Program-made: the position numbers and the translations under genes
Assembly: GCA_002070755.1 (NCBI GenBank)
Contig: MWDY01000277.1
Span: forward strand, 1-29,702
Reading direction: 5' to 3'
Length of the DNA stretch: 29,702 nucleotides
Origin: Spirochaetes bacterium ADurb.Bin110
GTDB taxonomy: Bacteria; Spirochaetota; Spirochaetia; Treponematales; Rectinemataceae
The notes under the pieces: generated by a model
Told to the model about the DNA's origin: nothing
Databases searched by the model: none
The model's input: only the letters and a program-made list of their open reading frames with translations
Shown here: positions 22,439-29,702 of the stretch, one piece after another
How the letters are laid out: every line of letters begins with the position of its first letter
Position numbering within the stretch: the first letter of the stretch is position 1

Positions 22439-24010
22439 TTATTCCCATTCGATTGTCGCTGGCGGCTTTGAAGAGACATCGTATACAACTCTGCCAATCT
22501 GTGGCACTCGATTCGTGATACATGCGCTTATCTCGAAAAGGTCCTTCATTTCGAAGGCAAAAGGTTGAGCAGTCATGCCATCCTCGCTCTTGACAGCCCG
22601 AAGTGCTAGTACATACCTGTAAGCTCTCTCGTCTCCCATCACACCTACCGAGTGCAATGGAAGAAGCACACAGAAAGCTTGCCATATCCGATCGTAGAGT
22701 CCTCGTCTTCTGAGTTCTTCGATATAGATACTATCAGCTTCTCGCAGGATTTCACATTTCTCTTTTGTCACCTCGCCTAGAATCCTCACACCGAGCCCTG
22801 GACCAGGAAATGGATGCCGCCCTACAATTTCTTCAGGCAGGCCTAATGCCCTTCCAAGAGATCGCACTTCATCTTTGTAGAGCCTATCCAAAGGCTCGAT
22901 GACTCGCCCCTCTGCTCTTTTCTTTTCGATAAGGGGGCTGCGTACATTGTGATGACTTTTTATTACCTGGGCCTTGTTGCCAACTCCTTTGCCCGATTCA
23001 ACCAAATCTGTATAGAGCGTCCCCTGAGCAAGAAATGCATTGGGAATTTCTAGGCGCTGAACGGCTTCCTCTTGAACTTTTATGAACATATCGCCAATTA
23101 TGCGCCGCTTTTGCTCAGGGTCTGCAATGCCATTGAGAGCCTCGAGAAATCGAGATTCAGCATCAACGGCTTCCAGATGTCGAGCTCCAAGACGGCTAAG
23201 ATTCAGCATGACCTCTTCGTTCTCCGCTTTTCTCATGAGACCTGTATCTATATATAGGAGATAGACCTGTTCAGGATTTAAGCATCTTAGCAAGAAAGCT
23301 CCAGTAACCGTCGAATCAACGCCCCCTGAGATCAAAAGCAAAACCGGCTCAGATTTCACTTTGCTCCTAACGGCTTCTGCTTCTTCGTCTAGATAGGCTT
23401 CTATTGACCAAGCGGCTCGAGCTCCACAGACACCGAGCACAAAACGAGATAGAATATCCGTTCCATGCTCGCAATGGCTGACCTCGGGATGAAACTGCAA
23501 TCCAAACCATGGCTTGTATTCATGAGCAAGAATGGCAGGAACTCCGCCTTCCGAAATACCGATTACCTCCCATCCAGCCCCTGGGTGCACTATGCTATCT
23601 CCATGGCTCATCCAGCTCAAAAACCGCTCTGGAAGCCCTTCCGAGAAGAGAGACCAAAGATTTCGCTTTCTAGCTATTGGCAAAAAACTTACGGTCATAG
23701 GGCCGTATTCGTGTGCCTTGGAGCGCTCTATTGCGCCTCCCGATTGTAGAGTAAGCCATTGAATACCATAGCAAATAGCAAGTATAGGAAGGCCTGCTTC
23801 CAGAATACTCCTATGAGGAGCAGGAGCCTTCTCTTGCATTGCACTGAAAGGTGAGCCAGAAAGGATAAAACCCACACAATCCTTGACTGTAGCTGAATCC
23901 AGTGCTTTCTCCCCAGGCAAAATCTCTGAATAAACACCTATCTCTCTGATACGGCGACCAATTAATTGGGTATACTGGCTGCCAAAATCTAGAATGATTA
24001 TTTTATCCAT
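22439..24010 (-). CDS. guaA: GMP synthase (glutamine-hydrolysing)
   Basis: 523 residues, two domains. The class I glutamine amidotransferase has Cys80 in ILAICYGIQWL and His174/Glu176 in LQFHPEVSH. The ATP pyrophosphatase has P-loop LISGGVDSTV (about 227-236) and a C-terminal dimerisation/XMP-binding domain with IKSHHNVRSPLIEKKRAEGRVIEPL and GRHPFPGPGLGVRILGE, ending KPPATIEWE. It aminates XMP to GMP in the cytoplasm. The ATG at 24010 has GGGA upstream and overlaps the purA end by 13 nt. It is the last gene of the fhs-to-guaA operon. Confidence 0.98.
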   Translation of the reverse strand: MDKIIILDFGSQYTQLIGRRIREIGVYSEILPGEKALDSATVKDCVGFILSGSPFSAMQEKAPAPHRSILEAGLPILAICYGIQWLTLQSGGAIERSKAHEYGPMTVSFLPIARKRNLWSLFSEGLPERFLSWMSHGDSIVHPGAGWEVIGISEGGVPAILAHEYKPWFGLQFHPEVSHCEHGTDILSRFVLGVCGARAAWSIEAYLDEEAEAVRSKVKSEPVLLLISGGVDSTVTGAFLLRCLNPEQVYLLYIDTGLMRKAENEEVMLNLSRLGARHLEAVDAESRFLEALNGIADPEQKRRIIGDMFIKVQEEAVQRLEIPNAFLAQGTLYTDLVESGKGVGNKAQVIKSHHNVRSPLIEKKRAEGRVIEPLDRLYKDEVRSLGRALGLPEEIVGRHPFPGPGLGVRILGEVTKEKCEILREADSIYIEELRRRGLYDRIWQAFCVLLPLHSVGVMGDERAYRYVLALRAVKSEDGMTAQPFAFEMKDLFEISACITNRVPQIGRVVYDVSSKPPATIEWE

Positions 24011-25224
24011 GGACTTTCCCGGACAATAGTCTGATTTCGATCGGAACCTACCGAGACTATCGAAATCGGAGTTTCGGTGAATTCCTCTATGAATTCGATG
24101 TATTCACGAGCGCTCAAGGGCAATTCTCCATAGGTTCTGCAGTTTCCTATGGCGCAATTCCAGCCTTTGAATCTTCTGAGCACAGGCCGTACTGTCTCCA
24201 GATCTTTAATCGAAGCTGGAAAATCCTCAGTCAGCTTGCTTCCTATATGATATCCTATGCATGCCTCGAATTCTTCGAGAGCGTCATACACATCTAGGTG
24301 AGTGAGCACGAGCCTGTCGATAGAGTTCACGGCACAAGCATAGCGAAGAGCAACAAGATCTAGATATCCGCAGCGCCGCGGGCGCCCCGTTGTCGTACCA
24401 TACTCATTTCCCACCTTACGAATATATTGGGACACCGAGCCGGGTGAATCGTCCGCGAACTCGGTCGGGAAAGGGCCATTGCCAACCCTCGTGGAATAGG
24501 CTTTGAATACCCCCAGAACCCTATCTATTGCTCGCGGACCGATTCCCCCTTGAGCAGCAGCGCCTGCGGCGCACGACATGCCGGAAGAGACAAATGGGTA
24601 GGTTCCTGTATCTATATCGAGCAAGGCACCTTGAGCCCCCTCGAAAAGTCGCCAACTGTTTCGGTGAGAACGTAAATAGGCCGATAAATCAATCCTTAGA
24701 GGCAAAAGCCTATCATTCCATTGAAGAAGCCATTTCCTGTCTTCTGAACTCAGATTGACGAGCCTTTCTTCGTCGTCGATATCGGCTATTCGGATACCAT
24801 CTCTGCTCGCCTTAAGCGCATAAGCGACACCAATGCCTCTCCCTGTAGTTCCTACTGGTTTTGCACGCCGGGCATCGGCTTCTTTGTCCATATCGCGATA
24901 TCTGGGCAAGACCAAATGAGCCCTATCCGATATCAATACTCTGCCCTTCCAGTCTATGCCCTTATTCTCCAGGTCACCCAACTCTCTAAGAAGCGCTTCA
25001 GGATCTATTACCATGCCGGAACCGAGGATAACTGTCTTGTCGGGATATAGAATGCCAGAGGGCACAAGATGTAGCGCAAACCTCTCTCCTCCAAGAACAA
25101 TAGTATGGCCAGCATTGGCGCCTCCTGAGAAGCGAACTACAATCTGGGCATCCGCAGCTAAGAAATCGACAATCTTGCCCTTGCCTTCATCTCCCCACTG
25201 CGCTCCTATTATGACAACATTCAC
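23998..25224 (-). CDS. purA: Adenylosuccinate synthetase
   Basis: 408 residues from a GTG at 25224, chosen because AAGGAG lies 6 nt upstream and the product then begins VNVVIIGAQWGDEGKGKIVD, the universal PurA N-terminus with the GDEGKGK P-loop. Other motifs are GGANAGHTIV (general base His), KPVGTTGRGIGVAYALKASRDGIRI and the GTPase-like LVLTHLDVYDALEE. It makes adenylosuccinate from IMP, aspartate and GTP. Length is slightly under the usual 425-430. It lies 17 nt after the DUF1957 gene and overlaps guaA, placing both branches of purine nucleotide synthesis in one transcript. Confidence 0.97.
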   Translation of the reverse strand: MNVVIIGAQWGDEGKGKIVDFLAADAQIVVRFSGGANAGHTIVLGGERFALHLVPSGILYPDKTVILGSGMVIDPEALLRELGDLENKGIDWKGRVLISDRAHLVLPRYRDMDKEADARRAKPVGTTGRGIGVAYALKASRDGIRIADIDDEERLVNLSSEDRKWLLQWNDRLLPLRIDLSAYLRSHRNSWRLFEGAQGALLDIDTGTYPFVSSGMSCAAGAAAQGGIGPRAIDRVLGVFKAYSTRVGNGPFPTEFADDSPGSVSQYIRKVGNEYGTTTGRPRRCGYLDLVALRYACAVNSIDRLVLTHLDVYDALEEFEACIGYHIGSKLTEDFPASIKDLETVRPVLRRFKGWNCAIGNCRTYGELPLSAREYIEFIEEFTETPISIVSVGSDRNQTIVRESPWIK

Positions 25225-25240
25225 GATAGACTCCTTATTC

Positions 25241-26842
25241 CTATTTCTTGGGGGCAAATACGTGGTAATTCATATATGGAAATATATTATTGCGCTTTTC
25301 TAGACTTGTGAGCCATTCTGTCTCAACGGTATGCGCGGAGAGCATTTCATAGATATGGTTGAAATTGTAAATCGATTCACGAATTTGCCTGGCAGCGAAA
25401 TCTGCCGATTTGCCACTTCTCAATAAAAGAGCCCAATCCGAAGACATAGCTAACAGCACTTCGCGAGCTGCCTGATTGAGAATACGTTCTCTCAATCCAC
25501 TCTCGTTCGGGAATCGTATAGTCAGCTCTCTCATGCGCTCGGCAGCCTTTCTAGTATGCCGCAGTACCCAGTCGTTTCGACCATCCAACCAAGCCTCAGC
25601 ATAGCCTCCTTCTGCCCAGGATGAGAATTCGGGCTCGGAATGAGGACAAGTGGGATTTTCTGTCAGATATTCAGACAGAGTCACGAGGCGAAGCGGATTT
25701 TCTTCATCCTTGCGACTCATAGTACGAAAAAAAGCCTCCAGGAACTGGATGCCTTCAAACCACCAGTGGCCAAAAAGCTCCGCATCGTAGGGACATACTA
25801 TGATCGGAGACCTGTCCTTCATCCAATAAGAAGCAGCGCGCGCTTGTACTTTTCTGTCTGAAAGGTAGGCATGCGCATGCAGCACAGCCTGTGCCGATGC
25901 TGCCGATGGCTCATATGGACGCTTGTTGTCTGTCTTACCAGTCACTGCCCAATATTTAAATCCAGTATACCCGCGCTCAACACCATATAAATGAGGGGCA
26001 AGGTAGCCAGGATCGAGGTCGTACCCTATATCTCTATAGAAATCTCTATAGACTGAATGCGCAGGATACCCTTCGGTTTCAGACCAGACTGCCTTCGTTG
26101 CTCCGGCATCGCGGATAAAAGCAGCAATATTTGAAGCAGTAATGACTGGAGAAAACGATCCATAAAATGGTGAGGGCGAACCAAGCAATGCACCCTTGGT
26201 TGTCACTATTGTATATTTGATGTTGTAGGCCCTGAGATGCTTCTCAAGCCCCTGGTACCAGCCAAGTTGAGGCAGCCAGAATCCCGAAGGGTTCTTTCCG
26301 AATTCCATTCTATGGGCAATAATTGCAGACTCAATCTGAGCATCGATTGCTTCAGGAATATCTGAGTAGGTTGGAAGAAAAGCGTGAGTTGCAGCTGTGG
26401 TCATGAGCTCTATATAGCCTTTCTTGGAAAAATAATCGAAGGCTTTAATGATATTACGCCCATAAAGGTCTTCGAATTCTTCGCGACTCCTGCTATACAT
26501 AGTAAAATATAGGTCTGCCAGGGGCTCGAATACTGGATCCCCTGCTAGTCTTCGTCTTTCCTTCTGAGCAAGCTCGATTTGATTGTCAAGATATGCGATG
26601 TATCGCTCGCAAAGAAGACTATCCGAAAGCATGGCTAGAAGAGTAGGAGAAAAGACCATACTCACCTTAAAAGGAATATTTTCGAGCTCTAGTTTGCGAA
26701 ACATCCTCAGCAGAGGAAGATATGTTTCTGAAATAACCTCAAAAAGCCACCTTTCTTCATAGAACTGGGGATACTGGGGCTTACGCACAAAAGGAAGATG
26801 GGCATTGAGAACAAGAGCTATCGAAGGGGAATTCTTTGCCAT
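25241..26842 (-). CDS. GH57/DUF1957 glucan branching enzyme-like protein, nucleophile replaced
   Basis: 533 residues, typical of GH57 1,4-alpha-glucan branching enzymes with the DUF1957 C-terminus. Motif 1 is LNAHLPFVRKPQ (His15). Motif 3, normally ending WLPE with the nucleophilic Glu, reads GFWLPQLGW, so Gln192 stands in its place. Motif 4 CPYDAELFGHWW keeps the acid/base Asp353. The C-terminal three-helix part includes SSDWALLLRSGKSADFA. A retaining mechanism needs the Glu, so either the protein is not a catalytic branching enzyme or my motif alignment is off. There is no signal peptide, so it is cytoplasmic. The ATG overlaps the DUF4912 stop (TAATG), with AAGGAG upstream; the two genes travel as a pair. 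Confidence 0.88.
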   Translation of the reverse strand: MAKNSPSIALVLNAHLPFVRKPQYPQFYEERWLFEVISETYLPLLRMFRKLELENIPFKVSMVFSPTLLAMLSDSLLCERYIAYLDNQIELAQKERRRLAGDPVFEPLADLYFTMYSRSREEFEDLYGRNIIKAFDYFSKKGYIELMTTAATHAFLPTYSDIPEAIDAQIESAIIAHRMEFGKNPSGFWLPQLGWYQGLEKHLRAYNIKYTIVTTKGALLGSPSPFYGSFSPVITASNIAAFIRDAGATKAVWSETEGYPAHSVYRDFYRDIGYDLDPGYLAPHLYGVERGYTGFKYWAVTGKTDNKRPYEPSAASAQAVLHAHAYLSDRKVQARAASYWMKDRSPIIVCPYDAELFGHWWFEGIQFLEAFFRTMSRKDEENPLRLVTLSEYLTENPTCPHSEPEFSSWAEGGYAEAWLDGRNDWVLRHTRKAAERMRELTIRFPNESGLRERILNQAAREVLLAMSSDWALLLRSGKSADFAARQIRESIYNFNHIYEMLSAHTVETEWLTSLEKRNNIFPYMNYHVFAPKK

Positions 26843-27528
26843 TATTCTCCTTCCATACTCATTATCCGCAGAGAATTCTCCTCTTTAGGCTCGATCAAAT
26901 GAAGCTCCTCGGAACCAGAAAGAACAAGAAGGCTTCTTGTTATCTGCGGAAGTTTGGAAGATATATCGAGGTATTGTGATGGCATGCGCACGATATTGGA
27001 ACGAGCTAGCACTCTGGCCTTATGGCATTTTGCGATGCATAGGTCTATTCTGTAGGAACGCTTTGCGTAGGGAACGTTAATGTACCACTTGCGATCATCG
27101 AAGTTCACCGCAATTTCATAGGAAAAACTTGGCTCGAATCCAGTGGCTTCACTTATTCGCAAAAGAAGCCGAGATGTCTCGGCCTCTCCGATGTACTTTT
27201 GTCGTGTAGATTCTGCAATATCCCAGAACGCGAAAATCCACAATGGATCTCTCACGATCGCGTTGATATATGTCTCATTGTAGTAATCCGGAATAGAAAT
27301 ATCCTCTAGCCTGCCAGGAATAAAGCCTGTACCAGCGAGTTTTTTTTCCTCTAGATGATCCGGAGCATCGTGAGAAAATGTCTTATCCGAAGTATCATCT
27401 TCGTAAGCATCGATGATTTCTTCGATTAAAAAGATTCTCTCTAGTCCTTCCGGAACATAGATATTCATCTTCTCAGCTAAGACTTTGAGTTCTTCGTCAG
27501 AAAGAAGTGACAGTATTTCCGGATTCAC
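26842..27528 (-). CDS. DUF4912 domain protein
   Basis: 228 residues if it starts at the GTG at 27528, where the product begins VNPEILSLLSDEELKVLAEKM, a short helical Rho-N/SAP-like head. Longer in-frame starts would run into fhs and no start has a clear ribosome binding site. The DUF4912 core follows: YINAIVRDPLWIFAFWDIAE (about 109-128), then LLLRISEATGF, a beta-rich stretch WYINVPYAKRSYRIDLCI and ARSNIVRMP. The fold is thought to be a beta-sandwich that may bind glycans or act in sugar metabolism; no enzymatic residues can be named. It is coupled by TAATG to the DUF1957 gene, which supports a shared role in storage glucan (inference). The acidic linker (DAYEDDTSDK) is probably disordered. 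Confidence 0.8.
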   Translation of the reverse strand: MNPEILSLLSDEELKVLAEKMNIYVPEGLERIFLIEEIIDAYEDDTSDKTFSHDAPDHLEEKKLAGTGFIPGRLEDISIPDYYNETYINAIVRDPLWIFAFWDIAESTRQKYIGEAETSRLLLRISEATGFEPSFSYEIAVNFDDRKWYINVPYAKRSYRIDLCIAKCHKARVLARSNIVRMPSQYLDISSKLPQITRSLLVLSGSEELHLIEPKEENSLRIMSMEGE

Positions 27529-27574
27529 AAGAGTATAGTGAAAGAATGAGCCTATCCTTGTCAATATGCATGGG

Positions 27575-29338
27575 TCAAGACAATCCAGTGATTCTCCCCG
27601 TCCTGGTATCGATATCCATGCCAATGAACGCTGGTTTCGATGGTAGTCCAGGCATTGTACTTATTTCGCCCGTAATCGGAACAATGAAACCCGCTCCAGC
27701 CGAAAGCCGAACTTCCCGTACCGGGAAATCGAAACCTCTCGGTACTCCCTTAACGGCAGGATCGTGCGATAATGAATACTGCGTCTTTGCCATGCATATT
27801 GGGAAATTGCCATAGCCAAGATCGGTATACTTTTCAATCGCTTCATCTGCCTCTGGCGTGTATACAACTGTTCCAGCTCCATAAACCTGATGGGCAATTA
27901 TCTCTATCTTATCTTTTATGGATATTTCAAGAGGATATAATAAATTAGCTTTATGCGCTAGCGATGAGGCCTTGTCCACCGCTGCTGCAAGCTCCGCACA
28001 TCCTTCTCCTCCAAGAGCCCAACCTCTGCTTATGACTGCGTCGAAGGCACCTGCCTTAAGAGCTGCTTCCCTGATAAGCGCATGTTCAGCTTCGGTATCG
28101 CTTGGGAATGCATTGATAGAGACAACCACTGGAAGGCCATATTTCCTGATAATTTCGATGTGTGCAATCAAATTTGCAAGCCCTGCCTTTAGAAGCTCCA
28201 GGTTTTCTTGAGTATAGGCACTGGAAAGAGGCTTACCTGGCGTTACTTTTGGTCCTCCACCATGCATCTTGAGTGCTCGCACGGTTGCTACAAGAACCAC
28301 TGCATCTGGCATAAGACCTGAAGCTCTACATTTAATATCCATTAGTTTTTCGAATCCCATGTCAGAGCCAAATCCTGATTCTGTCACTACGAAATCCGCA
28401 ATCTCGCTAGCAATGAGGTCTGCAGTGATAGAGGAATTGCCATGTGCGATATTGGCAAAAGGCCCTGTATGGACAAAGGCAAGCTGCTCTTCGAGCGTCT
28501 GTAGGGCATTTGGTTTTAGAGCATCTTTCAAGAGAATTGTCATCGCTCCTGCCACTCCTATGTCTTCTGTAGTGATGGCTTTACCTGACCTATCTAGAGC
28601 TACAACAATCTTTCCTATGCGTTTGCGTAGATCTTCGAGGCTCGTGGCCAGGGCCAACACTGCCATCACCTCGCTTGCAACGGAAATGTCGAAGCCTGTT
28701 TCGCGCAGAGGGCCATTCTCCAAGCCACCCAAACCTATGATTATACTCCTCAGAGTTCTGTCGTTCATATCGACTACACGACGCCATAGAACCGAATACG
28801 GATCGATATTTAGTTTTTTCAAGCCTAGTTTTTCGAAATATGTATCCGACCACCGGCTTTCATGGTATATGCGTGCATCGATAGCAGCGGCACATAGATT
28901 ATGGGCAGCAGATACGGCATGAGTATCACCCGTCAGATGCAAATTAAAATCTGTCATTGGAACAATCTGGCTATAGCCTCCCCCTGCCGCGCCGCCTTTT
29001 ATGCCAAAAGTCGGTCCCATAGAGGGTTGACGAATAGTCGCAATTGACTTCTTGCCAAGGTATCCCAAGCCCTGAGCAAGGCCTATAGTCGTTGTCGTCT
29101 TTCCTTCACCAAGGGGTGTGGGCGTAATTGCGGTTACATCGATATACTTGCTTCGCCTCGGCTGTCCCTGGCTATCCGACAGAAACTCTAGCCGGATTTT
29201 TGCCTTGTCGGTTCCATAATGCTCAAGATACATTTCTCCCAGACCATAGCGCGATGCAATTTCTGAGATCGGCTTTATATCTGCCGACTGAGCAACGTAA
29301 ACATCTGGCGGAACTGGAGTCGTTCGAACAACAGACAT
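27575..29338 (-). CDS. fhs: Formate--tetrahydrofolate ligase
   Basis: 587 residues, a little longer than the usual 555-560. The P-loop PTPLGEGKTTTTIGL (about 73-87), SMGPTFGIKGGAAGGGYSQI and LHLTGDTHAV (folate/formyl phosphate region), FANIAHGNSS, VVTESGFGSDMGFEK and the C-terminal GFIVPITGEISTMPGLP are all present. It makes 10-formyl-THF from formate, THF and ATP for purine synthesis or for acetyl-CoA pathway carbon flow. AGGAGG lies 6 nt before the ATG. It heads the run fhs-DUF4912-DUF1957-purA-guaA; feeding formyl groups into purines fits the two last genes. Confidence 0.97.
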   Translation of the reverse strand: MSVVRTTPVPPDVYVAQSADIKPISEIASRYGLGEMYLEHYGTDKAKIRLEFLSDSQGQPRRSKYIDVTAITPTPLGEGKTTTTIGLAQGLGYLGKKSIATIRQPSMGPTFGIKGGAAGGGYSQIVPMTDFNLHLTGDTHAVSAAHNLCAAAIDARIYHESRWSDTYFEKLGLKKLNIDPYSVLWRRVVDMNDRTLRSIIIGLGGLENGPLRETGFDISVASEVMAVLALATSLEDLRKRIGKIVVALDRSGKAITTEDIGVAGAMTILLKDALKPNALQTLEEQLAFVHTGPFANIAHGNSSITADLIASEIADFVVTESGFGSDMGFEKLMDIKCRASGLMPDAVVLVATVRALKMHGGGPKVTPGKPLSSAYTQENLELLKAGLANLIAHIEIIRKYGLPVVVSINAFPSDTEAEHALIREAALKAGAFDAVISRGWALGGEGCAELAAAVDKASSLAHKANLLYPLEISIKDKIEIIAHQVYGAGTVVYTPEADEAIEKYTDLGYGNFPICMAKTQYSLSHDPAVKGVPRGFDFPVREVRLSAGAGFIVPITGEISTMPGLPSKPAFIGMDIDTRTGRITGLS

Positions 29339-29563
29339 GAAAAACCTCCTAATAATAAGACCTGATTCCGTAAAAGAATAGAAAAAACATGATCAGTGCT
29401 AGGTGCTATATTGGGTCAAAAAGAGAAAACCACAGCATCAAGGGGATGATCATGTCTTTAACGCTAGAATCTAGCACAAAACGAACAGAAGGTGTAGCAG
29501 GTCTATCTTGAGTATGACCTGTTGTAGGCTGCGGATTTTTATGCAATATCGATAAGGCGTTGA
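29339..29563. other. Structured gene-poor gap upstream of fhs with a 19-codon ORF
   Basis: Two nested inverted repeats are visible: ACATGATCA (about 29387-29395) with TGATCATGT (29447-29455), and GTGCTAG (29396-29402) with CTAGCAC (29471-29477). A further hairpin has arms CAGGTC/GACCTG (about 29499-29522). On the plus strand AGGGG precedes an ATG at 29452 that opens a 19-codon frame (MSLTLESSTKRTEGVAGLS, stop at 29509-29511). This may be the edge of an old mobile element or a leader; I recognise neither. No convincing fhs promoter was found. Confidence 0.35.
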
Positions 29564-29702
29564 TCATTTTTTCTTGGAGAGCTCAGAATAGCTCTTATAT
29601 CCATATGCAGAATCTGCATATCTAATAGCTTTTGCTATCGCTCTCGCCATGGCTTCTGCTGCCATTGAACCCACAATATCTATATTGCTTTCTATCTCTC
29701 CT
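29564..29702 (-). CDS. C-terminus of a probable P1-family (DmpA-type) peptidase, partial
   Basis: A minus-strand frame enters at the window edge and ends at TGA (29564-29566). It reads IDIVGSMAAEAMARAIAKAI followed by RYADSAYGYKSYSELSKKK, 46 residues in all. The VG-(S/A)-MAAE-MA-AI-AI pattern, then a Gly-Tyr-containing tail, is what I recall for the C-terminal helix of P1-family aminopeptidases/amidases (self-cleaving Ntn-fold enzymes), but the catalytic part lies outside. Its stop is about 225 nt upstream of the fhs start on the same strand. Confidence 0.5.
   Translation of the reverse strand, partial: GEIESNIDIVGSMAAEAMARAIAKAIRYADSAYGYKSYSELSKKK

Noticed and set aside
28269..28922. Plus-strand open frame of 217 codons
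   Set aside because: Antisense to fhs; composition is the mirror of the formate ligase coding sequence.
1..29702. CRISPR array, tRNA or rRNA genes
   Set aside because: No regular repeat-spacer pattern, cloverleaf with CCA-type end or rRNA-like stretch was seen on either strand.

Overview
The window looks like the chromosome of a spirochaete (Treponemataceae/Rectinemataceae-like). This is an inference from the housekeeping genes, the DUF1957/DUF4912 gene pair, the lipoprotein style and moderate GC; no marker gene here fixes the taxon. Almost all sequence is coding, genes are tightly packed with TAATG and ATGA overlaps, and most starts have GGAGG-type ribosome binding sites.

Layout. (1) 1-1741, minus strand: translation operon infC-rpmI-rplT, followed by a partial all-coiled-coil gene (possibly ZapB-like). 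(2) 1784-7168: class II fructose-bisphosphate aldolase, a divergent lipoprotein gene, clpB, and argR with a palindrome over its promoter. (3) 7283-19702: an accessory acyl-CoA island. A minus-strand run encodes a KAS III-like enzyme, a complete branched-chain-amino-acid-type (Liv) ABC importer, an alpha/beta hydrolase and an SCP2-type thiolase. It is divergent from a plus-strand run encoding an unusual tandem TetR regulator, a second KAS III-like enzyme lacking the usual His and Asn, and an AbfT/Cat2-type CoA-transferase. A convergent SDR closes the island. Two near-identical 17-bp palindromes sit just downstream of the two divergent promoters and are the likely operators of the tandem TetR protein. 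(4) 19822-21233: a wrecked type ISP/IIG restriction-modification gene. Only its head and tail remain, on either side of a decayed ISL3-family insertion sequence. (5) 21221-22240: a KamA/EpmB-type radical SAM aminomutase. (6) 29338-22439, minus strand: fhs, a DUF4912 gene, a DUF1957 (GH57) gene, purA and guaA, apparently one operon joining one-carbon and purine metabolism with a glucan-enzyme-like protein. (7) Right edge: the C-terminus of a probable P1-family peptidase, next to a short structured gap of unknown nature.

How the genes may work together. The island reads as one inducible unit: the Liv importer brings in an organic acid or related compound, the CoA-transferase activates it, the SDR carries out a redox step, and the KAS III-like proteins, thiolase and hydrolase make or break C-C/thioester bonds. 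The tandem TetR protein would sense the substrate or its CoA ester. SCP2 thiolase plus KAS III/HMG-CoA-synthase-fold proteins is the partnership known from archaeal HMG-CoA synthesis and PhlA/PhlC acyltransfer, but the DUF35/PhlB partner is not in the window. The substrate cannot be read from the sequence. The island with its double-TetR/double-operator switch is the best candidate here for an undescribed system.
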